A DNA stretch of 64,000 nt from Paracoccus alcaliphilus (GTDB taxonomy: Bacteria; Pseudomonadota; Alphaproteobacteria; Rhodobacterales; Rhodobacteraceae). This document shows, piece after piece, positions 46,735 to 56,387 of this stretch. Made by a program: the position numbers and the translations under genes. The stretch lies in contig NZ_CP067124.1 in the NCBI RefSeq assembly GCF_028553725.1, positions 2,180,001 through 2,244,000 of the forward strand, written 5' to 3'. The notes under the pieces are model-generated. The model had not been told where the DNA came from. It saw only the letters and a program-made list of their open reading frames with translations, and did no database searches. Numbering within the stretch: the first letter of the stretch is position 1; each line of letters opens with the position of its first letter.

Positions 46735-49007
46735 CGCGTTTCTCCTTGTGCCTTGCGCAGCCGCAATGCGTTCAGCGTGACGGTGATCGAACTGATTGAC
46801 ATTGCCAGCGCCGCGAACAGCGGTGTCGCAAAGCCCGCGATCGCCACCGGCACGGCAATGAAATTATATCCGAACGAGATGGCAAAATTTTCGCGGATGC
46901 GGCGGGTCGCGGCTTTGGCCACGGTCAGCGTATCGGCGACGGGCGCCAGATCCTTGCCGGTCAGCACCATGTCGCTGGCCACCCGCGCGGCATCCAGCGC
47001 CGAGGCGGGCGAGATCGAAGCGTGGGCCGAGGCCAGCGCCGCCGTATCGTTCAGCCCGTCGCCCACCATCAGCACATGCGCGCCCTGCTGGCCCAGCCCG
47101 GTGACCATCGCCGCCTTTTCCTGGGGCGAGACGCCCGCATGATATTCGGTGATGCCCAGACGCGCCGCGATATCGGCCACGGCGGCGGGGCGGTCTCCGG
47201 ACAGCAGGATGACGCGGACGCCCTGCCGTTGCAGGCTGCTGACGCATTCGGCGGCGCCGGGCCGCAGGCTGTCGGTGAAGTCCAGCCGGATCGGAGTCTG
47301 CCTGCCGATGGCCAGCCATGTGGCGCTGGTCGGCGCATCGTCGCTGGTGTCATGGGCGCCCAGCCAGTCGGCGCGGCCCAGACGCACCTGCTGGCCGTTC
47401 CAGCGCGCGGCGACGCCGAAGCCCGGTTGTTCGTGCAGGTCGTCCAGCTGCGCGGGTGGGGTGTCCTTCAGGGCCGAGGCCAGCGCCTGCGACAATGGAT
47501 GCGACGAGGCGGTGGCCAGCGCCCGCGCGACGGGGTGCAGGGATCGGGGCAGGGGATCGGGCGAGACCAGTTGCGGCTGGCCCAGTGTCAGGGTGCCGGT
47601 CTTGTCGAAAACGACGGTATCGACGTCGGCCAGACGCTCCAGCGCGGTGCCGTCCTTGATCAGCAGCCCGCGCCGGAACAGCCGTCCCGAGGCGGTCGTG
47701 GCCACTGCGGGCACCGCCAGCGCCAGAGCGCAGGGGCAGGTGATGATCAGCACCGCCGCCGCGATATTGACCGACAGCCGCAGATCGCGCGTGGCCCAGA
47801 ACCAGCCGGCGAAGCTGACCAGCGCCAGCACATGCACCACCGGCGCATAGGCGCGGGAGGCACGCTCGGCCAGCGAGGTATAGCGACCACGCGCGGATTC
47901 GGCGGCCTCGACCAATGCGGTCAGCCGGGCGAGCGAGCTGTCGCGGCCCGCGGCCATCACCCGCATGACCAGCGGCCCGGTCAGGTTGACCTCGCCCGCC
48001 GACAGCACCAGCCCCGGCGCGGCGGGGACGGGGAGGGTCTCGCCGGTCAGCAAGGCGCGGTCGATTTCGGAATGTCCGTCCACGATCTCGCCATCGGCGG
48101 GGATGCGGCCGCCGGGGCGGATGCGGATCAGGTCGCCCGGGCGAAGGGTCGAGACGGGCACGGTTTCCTCGGCCATGGCGCTGATGGCGAGGCCGGGGGA
48201 CATTGCGTCCCCCGGACCCCCTGCAAGGTATTTGGAAGGAGTGCGAAGCAGGGTGGCGCGGGGGACTTCGAGGGCCGAAAGCTCGGCCGCGGCAGAGCGG
48301 GCGAGGGCGCGGGTGCGGTGGTCGAGATAGCGCCCGATCAGCAGGAAGAAGCACAGCATCACCGCCGCGTCGAAATAGGCGTGATGGCCCGAGAGAATGG
48401 TCTCGAAAAGCGAGATCGCCAGCGTCTTGGCCAGCGCCAGAGAGATCGGTACATCCATGTTGAGGCGGTGAGCCTTGAGCGCGCGCCAGGCGCTGGAGAA
48501 GAAGGGCCGGCCCGCGAAGGCCACCGTGGGCAGGGCGATGGCACCGGAAATCCAGTGGAACAGGTCGCGGGTCGCGTCCTCGGCCCCCGACCAGACGGCG
48601 ACCGACAGGATCATGATGTTCATCATCGCGAAACCGGACACGCCGATCCGCATCAGCAGGTCGCGGCCCTGACGGTCTGCGGTGGTGGCCGAGAGGGCGT
48701 CAGGGTCGAGTTCATGCGCATCGAAGCCGATGGCGCCGAGGACCGGGATCAGGTCCTCGGCGGTCAGTTGGGGCGCATCGACGGTGACGCGACGCAGGGT
48801 CAGGTTGACGCGCGCGCTGCGCACGCCGGGAAGGGCGGTCAGCGCGCGTTCGACATCGGTGATGCAGGCGGCGCAATGGGCGGCGGGCAGCGACAGGATC
48901 AGATCGCCGCTGGCCTGCGGTTGCGCCCTGTCGGCCAGCCGTTCGGCCAGAGGGGCTGCGTCGCAGGCGGGGCAGGCGCTGATCCGCGCGGCGGAGAGTT
49001 CGGCCAT
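46722..49007 (-). CDS. ccoI: Copper-exporting P1B-type ATPase CcoI (FixI), with an in-frame insertion
   Basis: A 761-residue membrane ATPase supplying copper to the cbb3 oxidase. Near the N-terminus are CPAC and the HCAAC metal site. Eight membrane helices include the ion-pathway CPC (IITCPCALALAVP). The phosphorylation motif is DKTGTLT, and GDGLNDTAAL is the hinge. Residues about 252-273 (LRTPSKYLAGGPGDAMSP) lie in the actuator region and come from a repeat-like DNA insertion, absent as far as I know from relatives. The reading frame stays open, so function may persist. Confidence 0.92.
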   Translation of the reverse strand: MAELSAARISACPACDAAPLAERLADRAQPQASGDLILSLPAAHCAACITDVERALTALPGVRSARVNLTLRRVTVDAPQLTAEDLIPVLGAIGFDAHELDPDALSATTADRQGRDLLMRIGVSGFAMMNIMILSVAVWSGAEDATRDLFHWISGAIALPTVAFAGRPFFSSAWRALKAHRLNMDVPISLALAKTLAISLFETILSGHHAYFDAAVMLCFFLLIGRYLDHRTRALARSAAAELSALEVPRATLLRTPSKYLAGGPGDAMSPGLAISAMAEETVPVSTLRPGDLIRIRPGGRIPADGEIVDGHSEIDRALLTGETLPVPAAPGLVLSAGEVNLTGPLVMRVMAAGRDSSLARLTALVEAAESARGRYTSLAERASRAYAPVVHVLALVSFAGWFWATRDLRLSVNIAAAVLIITCPCALALAVPAVATTASGRLFRRGLLIKDGTALERLADVDTVVFDKTGTLTLGQPQLVSPDPLPRSLHPVARALATASSHPLSQALASALKDTPPAQLDDLHEQPGFGVAARWNGQQVRLGRADWLGAHDTSDDAPTSATWLAIGRQTPIRLDFTDSLRPGAAECVSSLQRQGVRVILLSGDRPAAVADIAARLGITEYHAGVSPQEKAAMVTGLGQQGAHVLMVGDGLNDTAALASAHASISPASALDAARVASDMVLTGKDLAPVADTLTVAKAATRRIRENFAISFGYNFIAVPVAIAGFATPLFAALAMSISSITVTLNALRLRKAQGETRWKS
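48192..48247. repeat. REP-like palindromic element inside ccoI
   Basis: GGGGGA and TCCCCC flank CATTGCG, followed by CCGGACCCCC, GCAAGGTATTTGG and AAGGAG. Such CCCCGGACCCC-plus-GGTATTT units occur between genes in Rhodobacteraceae to my knowledge. Here it sits inside a gene and is translated without breaking the frame. The annotation rests on resemblance. Confidence 0.55.
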
Positions 49008-49020
49008 GGGGTCCCCTTTC

Positions 49021-49476
49021 CTAGTTGCGGGCGATATGGTCCAGACGCTGGCGGAACTCGGTTCCGTCAGCCGCCGTCGCCGTCACATGCAGGATCCAGC
49101 TGCCCGCAGCCAGATCGGCGGGGGCGCTGAAGATGCCGCCGTCATAGGTGAGGTCCAGCACCCGGTCCTCGCGGATATGGGTCGGGCGGCCGATCGTCGC
49201 CGACAGTTCGCGGATCATCGGGTGCTGGCCGTGAGGGTCGGTGACTTCCAGCGTCAGCCGCTGCCCGTCATGGCCTGCTTGGACGGTCCAGCCAAGCGCC
49301 TGCTGCGCCGCCCGGTCGCGGTCGAAGCTTTGCGAGGCGACATAGCTGTTTTGCACCTCCAGCCCCGGAAAGGTGCCCACCGCCTTGAAGGCCATCACCA
49401 GATTGACCGCGACGATGACACCGAAAGCGCAAAGCGTGATGGCCAGAACATGGCGGCCGGTCAGTTCGCGTTTCAT
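49021..49476 (-). CDS. ccoH: cbb3 oxidase assembly protein CcoH (FixH)
   Basis: A 151-residue protein with one N-terminal span (HVLAITLCAFGVIVAVNLVM) and a periplasmic beta domain (LTLEVTDPHGQHPMIRELSA, YDGGIFSAPADLAAGSW). CcoH is needed for stable cbb3 complex formation. It lies one base after ccoG and 13 bases before ccoI. Confidence 0.9.
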   Translation of the reverse strand: MKRELTGRHVLAITLCAFGVIVAVNLVMAFKAVGTFPGLEVQNSYVASQSFDRDRAAQQALGWTVQAGHDGQRLTLEVTDPHGQHPMIRELSATIGRPTHIREDRVLDLTYDGGIFSAPADLAAGSWILHVTATAADGTEFRQRLDHIARN

Positions 49477-49477
49477 G

Positions 49478-50914
49478 TCACTGGCCCTTTCCGTGAAAGA
49501 CGGTCGCGACCGAGGCGCGCGCCGGGTTGTCGATATTCTCGATCACCAGATCGATCTTTTGCGAGGGGGTGCGGGCCAGAGCCGATTGCGGCGGCGCGGT
49601 CAGATAGACCCGGCGTTCCAGCGTCTGGTCGGCGGGAACCACGACATTGTCGTCTTGCGCGCCCTCGATGGCCAGAACCAGATCCTGCGTGCCATCGCCG
49701 CCCACCGAAATGCGATAGGTCGCGGGCTCGTGCTCTTTGCTGCGCAGCCGTAGCTCGTAGGTGTTGCGGATCGAGCCGTCGGACATGGTCACAAAGGTCG
49801 GGTTGCGCACCGGCGTCACGTTCAGGTCAACCGCCGAGCGGATGAACAGCGCCACCACCAGCGCCACGCCGATCCCCGACCACAGCGTGAAATACAGCAA
49901 TGTGCGCGGACGCAGGACATGTTTCCAGACCGGCCGGGGGGCGGCGCCGGTGCGTTCGGCCTCTTCGTCGCGCAGCGCCAGATAGTCGATCAGGCCGCGC
50001 GGCTTGCCCACGCGCTCCATGATCTCGTCGCAGGCGTCGATGCACAGCGCGCAGGTGATGCATTCCATCTGCTGTCCGTCGCGGATGTCGATCCCCATCG
50101 GGCAGACGTTCACGCAGGCCATGCAGTCGATGCAATCGCCCTGCGGCGCGGCGGCGGTGCCCTTTTGCGCCTTGCCCCGCGGCTCTCCTCGCCATTCGCG
50201 ATAGGCGACGGTCAGCGTGTCCTCGTCCATCATCGCGGCCTGGATGCGTGGCCAGGGGCAGGCATAGATGCAGATCTGTTCGCGCGCGAAGCCGCCGAAG
50301 AAGAAGGTCGTCGCGGTCAGGGTCAGGATGGTGATATAGGCGACCGGATGGGCCTGCCCGGCCAGCAGGTTGCCAAGCAGCGTCGGCGCGTCGGTGAAAT
50401 AGAACACCCACGCGCCCCCCGTGCAAAGCGCGATCAGCAGCCACAGCGACCATTTGACAGCGCGCAGCCGGATCTTCTGGCTGTTCCATTTCTGCCGGTG
50501 CAGGCGCAACTGGTTGTTGCGGTCGCCCTCGACCCAGCGCTCGACCATGGTGAACAGGTCGGTCCAGACCGTCTGCGGGCAGGCATAGCCGCACCAGACC
50601 CGTCCCAGCGCCGAGGTGAACAGGAACAGCCCCAGCCCCGCCATGACCAGAAGGCCCGCGACGAAATAGAATTCATGCGGCCAGATCTCGATCCAGAAAA
50701 AGAAGAAACGGCGGTTGGCAAGGTCCACCAGCACCGCCTGATCGGGCATGTTCGGGCCGCGGTCCCAGCGGATCCACGGGGTGATGTAATAGATCGCAAG
50801 CATGATCGCCATGGCGACCCACTTGAGAGTGCGGAACCTGCCTTTGACTCGTTTGGGAAAGATCGGTTCTCGCGCGGCATACAGACCTGGCGGGTCCATC
50901 TGCGGGCTGGACAT
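49478..50914 (-). CDS. ccoG: cbb3 maturation iron-sulfur protein CcoG (RdxA/FixG)
   Basis: A 478-residue membrane protein with several N-terminal spans, the CGYACPQT and CIYACPW motifs, then two ferredoxin-type clusters (CIDCMACVNVCP and CITCALCIDAC). A C-terminal beta (Ig-like) domain follows. CcoG acts as a cupric reductase in cbb3 assembly. First gene of ccoGHIS, 55 bases downstream of an FNR box. The structural genes ccoNOQP are not upstream; PPK2 is. Confidence 0.94.
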   Translation of the reverse strand: MSSPQMDPPGLYAAREPIFPKRVKGRFRTLKWVAMAIMLAIYYITPWIRWDRGPNMPDQAVLVDLANRRFFFFWIEIWPHEFYFVAGLLVMAGLGLFLFTSALGRVWCGYACPQTVWTDLFTMVERWVEGDRNNQLRLHRQKWNSQKIRLRAVKWSLWLLIALCTGGAWVFYFTDAPTLLGNLLAGQAHPVAYITILTLTATTFFFGGFAREQICIYACPWPRIQAAMMDEDTLTVAYREWRGEPRGKAQKGTAAAPQGDCIDCMACVNVCPMGIDIRDGQQMECITCALCIDACDEIMERVGKPRGLIDYLALRDEEAERTGAAPRPVWKHVLRPRTLLYFTLWSGIGVALVVALFIRSAVDLNVTPVRNPTFVTMSDGSIRNTYELRLRSKEHEPATYRISVGGDGTQDLVLAIEGAQDDNVVVPADQTLERRVYLTAPPQSALARTPSQKIDLVIENIDNPARASVATVFHGKGQ

Positions 50915-50969
50915 ATGGGTTGGCTCCTGTTTCGCAGGGCCTGTCTAGGCCGGGCGGCGCGGACCTGCC

Positions 50970-50983
50970 TTGATCTGTATCAA
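50970..50983 (-). promoter_or_regulatory. FNR-type box upstream of ccoG
   Basis: TTGATCTGTATCAA fits the FNR consensus TTGAT-N4-ATCAA exactly and lies 56 bases before the ccoG ATG. In relatives FnrL activates the maturation genes under low oxygen, so oxygen control of ccoGHIS is expected. Confidence 0.85.
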
Positions 50984-51101
50984 GTCGGGGTGTTTTTCCC
51001 GCCCGCCTGCCGCGGGGTGGATCCGTCCGATGCCGCCGCCGCAAGGATCGCCGCGACATCGGTACTGGTTTGACAGTTTTACTGAAAATCAGATGGTTAC
51101 G

Positions 51102-52091
51102 CTAGGATGCTGATGCGCCTTGGGCCTCTTTCGCGGGTATGTCTTGCCTTGATCTCCGTTGGCGCTTATCGGGATGCTGCGCCGCACCCAGGATATGGGC
51201 GGCGCCATGGACCACGTGGCTGGCCTGCCCGACCAGCAGCGGATCGGGGGGCGTCACCACCGCAAGATCCTTGTCGGGATAATCCAGCGTGGACAGGAAA
51301 TGGCGCATGCAGTTCAGCCGGGCGCGCTTCTTGTCGTTCGATTTGACGATGACCCAGGGCGCGTCGGCGGTGTCGGTATAGAAAAACATCGCCTCTTTCG
51401 CCTCGGTATAGTCGGCCCACTTGTCCAGACTGGCCTTGTCGATGGGGCTCAGCTTCCAGCGCTTCAGCGGATCCGTCTCGCGCGAGAGAAAGCGGCGGTG
51501 CTGTTCGTCCTGGGTGACCGAGAACCAGTATTTGTAAAGCCTGATCCCCGAGCGAACCAGCATCCGCTCGAATTCGGGCGCCTGACGCATGAATTCCAGG
51601 TATTCGTTCGGGTTGCAAAAGCCCATCACCCGCTCGACGCCAGCGCGGTTGTACCAACTGCGGTCGTAGAAGACCATTTCGCCCGAGGTCGGCAGGTGCT
51701 GGACGTAGCGCTGGAAATACCACTGGCCGCGCTCTTCCTCGGTCGGTTTGTTCAGGGCGACGACGCGGGCGAAGCGCGGGTTCAGATGCTCGTTGAAGCG
51801 CTTGATCGTGCCGCCCTTGCCTGCGGCGTCGCGACCCTCGAACAGGATCACGAATTTCTGGCCGGTTTCTTGCGCCCAAAGCTGGACTTTCAGCAGTTCC
51901 GCCTGAAGCAGGGCCTTTTCGGCCTCATACGCGCGTCGGCCCATGCGGCTTGAATAGGGATATCGGCCGTTTTCAAAGCCCTGCACGGCCGACCTGCGCG
52001 ACCTTCGATGCGGTGCGGGGACAGGCTGGGCCTCAACCGGGGGTACGGCCGGACGGGCCTCGATGGTGGTGGGGGCGGCAATCTCGGTCAT
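51102..52091 (-). CDS. ppk2: Polyphosphate kinase 2
   Basis: A 329-residue PPK2 that moves phosphate between polyphosphate and nucleotides. Walker A is GRDAAGKGGTIKRF, the Walker B/lid region VFYDRSWYNRAGVERVMGF. The N-terminal 50 residues are Pro/Ala-rich and probably flexible. The second of two adjacent ATGs is best spaced from GTGAGG. Single-domain, so class I, usually preferring GDP or ADP. Confidence 0.93.
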   Translation of the reverse strand: MTEIAAPTTIEARPAVPPVEAQPVPAPHRRSRRSAVQGFENGRYPYSSRMGRRAYEAEKALLQAELLKVQLWAQETGQKFVILFEGRDAAGKGGTIKRFNEHLNPRFARVVALNKPTEEERGQWYFQRYVQHLPTSGEMVFYDRSWYNRAGVERVMGFCNPNEYLEFMRQAPEFERMLVRSGIRLYKYWFSVTQDEQHRRFLSRETDPLKRWKLSPIDKASLDKWADYTEAKEAMFFYTDTADAPWVIVKSNDKKRARLNCMRHFLSTLDYPDKDLAVVTPPDPLLVGQASHVVHGAAHILGAAQHPDKRQRRSRQDIPAKEAQGASAS

Positions 52092-52336
52092 CATCACCTC
52101 ACAAAATGAACTCGTCACAATGCGGCGGATGATACACGATCCGCCGCCTGACCACCTTGAGCAGGATCAAATTCCGGGTCCCTGGTTTCGCTGCGGCAAG
52201 CCGCTCTGCCAATTCCGGCAGGAAGCCGCCAAGGGTGCGCGGAACAGGTGGCAGCCGCTGCGCGCCGCAAGCCCTTGCCGCGCCCCGCCCTGACATGAGA
52301 TAGTCCGCGCGCATCAGAACAAGAACGAGCAGACGA

Positions 52337-54298
52337 ATGGCCGACGATCTTCTTTCCGCCGCCGACGCAAGCGCCAACAGCTATTCCGCCGCCTCGATCG
52401 AGGTGCTGGAGGGGCTGGAGCCCGTTCGCAAGCGACCCGGCATGTATATCGGCGGCACCGATGAACGCGCCTTGCATCATCTGGTGGCCGAGATCCTCGA
52501 CAACTCGATGGACGAGGCCGTGGCGGGACATGCCAGCCGCATCGAGGTCGAGCTTCTGGCCGATTTCAGCGTGGTGATCCGCGACAATGGCCGCGGTATT
52601 CCCATTGATCCGCATCCGAAGTTCCCGGGCAAATCCGCGCTGGAGGTGATCCTGTGCACGTTGCATGCGGGCGGCAAGTTCTCGGGCGATACCTATCAGA
52701 CCTCGGGCGGGTTGCACGGGGTCGGGGCCTCGGTCGTCAACGCGCTTTCCGACAGCATGGTCGTGCAGGTGGCCCGCAACAAGGAACTGTTCCAGCAAAG
52801 CTTTTCGCGCGGGGTCCCGCAGGGGCCGGTCGAACGGATCGGCGCCGCCCCGAACCGGCGCGGTACCACCGTCACCTTCCACGCGGATGAGGAAATCTTC
52901 GGCCATCACCGCTTCAAGCCCGCGCGGCTGATCAAGATGGTGAAATCCAAGGCCTATCTGTTCTCGGGCGTGGAAATCCGCTGGAAATCCGAGATCGACG
53001 ACGGCGAAACCCCGCGCGAGGCGACCTTCCATTTCCCCGGCGGGCTGGCCGATTACCTGTCCGAGACGCTGAGCGGCGCGACCGCCTATGCCGACCGTCC
53101 CTTTGCCGGCAGCGTCGATTTCAAGCGTTTCAATGCGCCGGGAAAGGTGGATTGGGCGATCAACTGGACGCCGTCGCGCGACGGTTTCATCCAGTCCTAT
53201 TGCAACACAGTCCCCACGCCCGAGGGTGGCACGCATGAGGCCGGTTTCTGGGCCGCGATCCTCAAGGGTATTCGCGCCTATGGCGAACGGGTCAGCAACA
53301 AGAAGGCCGCCCAGATCACGCGCGAGGATCTGCTGACCGGCGGCTGCGCGCTGGTGTCTTGCTTCATCCGCGAACCGGAATTCGTCGGCCAGACCAAGGA
53401 CCGGCTGGCCACGACCGAGGCCGCGCGTCTGGTCGAGGGCGCGGTGCGCGACCATTTCGACAACTGGCTGGCCTCGGACACGAAATCGGCAGGCGCGATC
53501 CTCGATTTCCTGATCCTGCGGGCCGAGGAACGGCTGCGCCGCCGTCAGGAAAAGGAAACCGCCCGCAAATCCGCGACCAAGAAGCTGCGCCTGCCGGGCA
53601 AGCTGGTGGATTGCTCGAATTCGGCCCGCGACGGCACCGAGCTGTTCATCGTCGAGGGCGACAGCGCGGGCGGCAGCGCCAAGATGGCTCGCAACCGGAC
53701 CAATCAGGCGCTGTTGCCGCTGCGTGGCAAGATCCTGAACGTGTTGGGCGCGGCCTCCAGCAAGATGGGCGCGAATCAGGAGATCGACAATCTGTGTCAG
53801 GCCATCGGAACCGGCATGGGCACAAAGTTCAACGTCGATGACCTGCGTTACGACAAGATCATCATCATGACCGATGCCGATGTCGATGGCGCCCACATCG
53901 CCAGCCTGCTGATGACATTTTTCTTTACCCAGATGCGGCCGCTGATCGACAAGGGCCATCTCTATCTGGCGTGCCCGCCGCTTTATCGGCTGACGCAGGG
54001 GGCGCATCGGGTCTATGTCGCCGATGATGCGGAAAAGGAACGGATGCTGGTCAAGGGGCTGGGCGGCAAGGGCAAGATCGACGTGCAGCGATTCAAGGGT
54101 CTGGGCGAGATGGACGCCAAGGATCTGAAGGACACGACGATGAATCCCGAGTCGCGCAAACTGATCCGGGTGGCGATCGACGACGACGAGGGCGGCGAAA
54201 CCGGCGATCTGGTCGAGCGTCTGATGGGCAAGAAGCCCGAGCTGCGTTTCCAGTACATTCAGGAAAACGCCCGCTTCGTCGAGGAACTGGACGTCTGA
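52337..54298 (+). CDS. parE: DNA topoisomerase IV subunit B
   Basis: A 653-residue GHKL-type ATPase subunit. Bergerat motifs include EILDNSMDEA, DNGRGIPIDPH and GGLHGVGASVVNAL; FVGQTKDRL is the ATP-contact loop. The TOPRIM core EGDSAGGSAKMARNR and TDADVDGAHIASLL bind magnesium. With ParC (elsewhere) it separates daughter chromosomes. Distinguished from GyrB by the shorter C-terminal part and by ParE-like segments. Confidence 0.93.
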   Translation: MADDLLSAADASANSYSAASIEVLEGLEPVRKRPGMYIGGTDERALHHLVAEILDNSMDEAVAGHASRIEVELLADFSVVIRDNGRGIPIDPHPKFPGKSALEVILCTLHAGGKFSGDTYQTSGGLHGVGASVVNALSDSMVVQVARNKELFQQSFSRGVPQGPVERIGAAPNRRGTTVTFHADEEIFGHHRFKPARLIKMVKSKAYLFSGVEIRWKSEIDDGETPREATFHFPGGLADYLSETLSGATAYADRPFAGSVDFKRFNAPGKVDWAINWTPSRDGFIQSYCNTVPTPEGGTHEAGFWAAILKGIRAYGERVSNKKAAQITREDLLTGGCALVSCFIREPEFVGQTKDRLATTEAARLVEGAVRDHFDNWLASDTKSAGAILDFLILRAEERLRRRQEKETARKSATKKLRLPGKLVDCSNSARDGTELFIVEGDSAGGSAKMARNRTNQALLPLRGKILNVLGAASSKMGANQEIDNLCQAIGTGMGTKFNVDDLRYDKIIIMTDADVDGAHIASLLMTFFFTQMRPLIDKGHLYLACPPLYRLTQGAHRVYVADDAEKERMLVKGLGGKGKIDVQRFKGLGEMDAKDLKDTTMNPESRKLIRVAIDDDEGGETGDLVERLMGKKPELRFQYIQENARFVEELDV

Positions 54299-54410
54299 TC
54301 AGATCAGGCTGCGGCATCGGTATCGACCGCAGCGATCCGGTCAAGGGCTTGACAGATCGTATCCAGCACGGGACGAACCTTTGCAAAAGCACTGGTGAGG
54401 CCTTTGACAG

Positions 54411-54426
54411 CTGCCCAAATGGGCAG
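54411..54426 (+). promoter_or_regulatory. Palindrome overlapping a promoter of the polysaccharide locus
   Basis: CTGCCC and GGGCAG flank AAAT, one base after a TTGACA that could be a -35 element, 36 bases before the wecG-like start. A repressor bound here would block the promoter. The -10 is not convincing. Confidence 0.4.
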
Positions 54427-54461
54427 TTGCTGCGGCGCGGCGTCCGGGCACTTACGGAGAC

Positions 54462-55220
54462 ATGATGCAATTCGATTATCCCGATCACCGGATCACGGTG
54501 AACATGCCCGACCAGCCCGCCTTGATGGCCGAGATTCGCGATCGCTGGCGGGCGGGCAGGGGCTTTGCGCTGGCCACGATCAATCTGGATCATCTGGTCA
54601 AGCTTAAGGAGGATGCGGATTTCCGCGCCGCCTATGCCGCGCAGGATCTGGTCGTGGCGGATGGCAATCCGATCATCTGGCTGTCGCGGCTGGCGCGGCG
54701 TCCGGTCAGCCTTGTGCCGGGGTCGGATCTGGTGGTGCCGCTGGTACGGCTGGCGACTGAAGAAGGCTGTCCCGTCGCACTGGTCGGCAGCACCGATGAG
54801 GCGCTGACGGCGGCGGCGGCCCGGCTGTGCGAACTGGTGCCCGGCGCGCCCATCGTGGCGACCATCGCCCCGCCGATGGGCTTCGATCCGCATTCGGACG
54901 AGGCAGGCGCCTTGCTGCGTCAGGTTCAGGCCAGCGGCGCGCGGATGTGCTTTCTGGCGATGGGCGCGCCCCGACAAGAGATTCTGGCGGCGCGCGGGCG
55001 GCGGGAGGCTCCGGCCGTCGGCTTCGCCTCGGTCGGGGCGGGGTTGGACTTTCTGGCCGGAAACCAGCGCCGGGCGCCGCTTTGGGTCAGGCGGCTGGCG
55101 CTGGAATGGGTCTGGCGCATGCTGTCGGCGCCGCGGCGGCTGGTGCCGCGCTATGCCCGCTGTGCCGCGATCCTGCCGGGGCAGGTGCGAGCGGCACTGG
55201 GGCTGCGACGGGCGGAATGA
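54462..55220 (+). CDS. WecG/TagA/CpsF-family glycosyltransferase
   Basis: A 252-residue GT26 enzyme transferring a sugar to a lipid-linked precursor in exopolysaccharide assembly. INLDHLVKLKEDADF, VADGNPIIWLSRL and FLAMGAPRQEILAARG are typical. The C-terminal Arg/Trp-rich part (RRLALEWVWRMLSAPRRLVPR) may bind the membrane. The second Met (54465) is as well placed for GGAG as the first. First gene of the polysaccharide locus. Confidence 0.88.
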   Translation: MMQFDYPDHRITVNMPDQPALMAEIRDRWRAGRGFALATINLDHLVKLKEDADFRAAYAAQDLVVADGNPIIWLSRLARRPVSLVPGSDLVVPLVRLATEEGCPVALVGSTDEALTAAAARLCELVPGAPIVATIAPPMGFDPHSDEAGALLRQVQASGARMCFLAMGAPRQEILAARGRREAPAVGFASVGAGLDFLAGNQRRAPLWVRRLALEWVWRMLSAPRRLVPRYARCAAILPGQVRAALGLRRAE

Positions 55221-55224
55221 TGCC

Positions 55225-56235
55225 TCACTTGTATTCGATCAGCCGCCCCTGACGCCCCAACAGCCGGTTCCTCCAAAAGCCCAGCACCCCCAGCACCTCG
55301 GGGAATTTCCCCAGCACGGTGAATGCCGCATATTCCCAGGATTCGCGCCGCGACAGCCCGTGCCGCGCCGCGATCCGCAGCACCTGCGCCGGATAGGCCA
55401 GAAGCAACAGCACCCCCAGGGCAGGCATCAGCACCAGCGCGAGCAGGATCGCCAGAGGCAGCGCCGCACCCCACAAGATCGCCCGCCGGGTCTCGGTCAC
55501 CCAATGCCGCTCGGGCGGGGCGCCATGCAGCGCCGCGCCCTCGGCGAAGGCGTGACCGGCCCGCCTTGCCCGCCGCCACCATTGCGAAAACCGGGTCATG
55601 GCGGCGTCATGCAGTACCATCTCGTGATCCAGCCGCCAGATCTGCCCGCCCGCACGACGCAGGCGCAGGCACAGCTCGGGCTCTTCGCCCGCGATCAGGT
55701 CGTCGCGAAAGCCACCGACCGCCAGCAGGGCCTGCGTGCGCATCAGGGCGTCGCCGCCGCAGGCCAGTTCCTCGCCGACCGGCGTATCCCATTCCAGATC
55801 GCAAAGCCGGTTATAGACGGAGGCCCGCGGATGGCGTTCGCGCCGCCTGCCACAGACCACGACGACCTGCGGATGATCGGCCAGAAAATCGGCGGCCACC
55901 TGCAACCAGCCGGGCTGAAGCTGACAGTCGCCGTCGACGAAATGGACGAAATCGGGCAGGTCGCGATCCTCCGCGATCCGCTCCAGCCCGGCATTGCGTG
56001 CCCGCGCGGCGGTGAAGGGGCGCGTCATGTCCAGCGCGATCACCTCGGCACCAGCCGCCCTTGCCGCGTCAGTGCTGCCATCGGTCGAGCCGGAATCGAC
56101 ATAGATCAGCCGTCGCATTCCCGCCGCCTGCAGCGATGACAGGCAGTCGATCAGCCGCTGGCCCTCGTTCCGGCCGATCACGATTGCGTCGATCGCCGGC
56201 AAGGTCTTGCCGGTATTCTGCTGCTGAGCCACCAT
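55225..56235 (-). CDS. Family 2 glycosyltransferase
   Basis: A 336-residue GT2 enzyme. IVIGRNEGQRLIDCL and YVDSGSTDGSTDAAR bind the nucleotide sugar, FVHFVDGDCQLQPGW holds the DxD metal site, and EEPELCLRLRRAGG the catalytic base area. C-terminal hydrophobic stretches (about residues 250-275) anchor it. It converges with the wecG-like gene four bases away, facing the other polysaccharide genes. Confidence 0.88.
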   Translation of the reverse strand: MVAQQQNTGKTLPAIDAIVIGRNEGQRLIDCLSSLQAAGMRRLIYVDSGSTDGSTDAARAAGAEVIALDMTRPFTAARARNAGLERIAEDRDLPDFVHFVDGDCQLQPGWLQVAADFLADHPQVVVVCGRRRERHPRASVYNRLCDLEWDTPVGEELACGGDALMRTQALLAVGGFRDDLIAGEEPELCLRLRRAGGQIWRLDHEMVLHDAAMTRFSQWWRRARRAGHAFAEGAALHGAPPERHWVTETRRAILWGAALPLAILLALVLMPALGVLLLLAYPAQVLRIAARHGLSRRESWEYAAFTVLGKFPEVLGVLGFWRNRLLGRQGRLIEYK

Positions 56236-56387
56236 GATACCCTGTCAAAAAAAAGATGCGCACCCGTCTGTGTCTGTATAAAACAGGTCGCGCCTGAATA
56301 AATGTATAAATTGATTCCCATCCGGTATCTGTTACGGAGAGTTGTAATGCGTCATTCCCCCGACTGGCGTTTCAGCGGATAGCAGGT

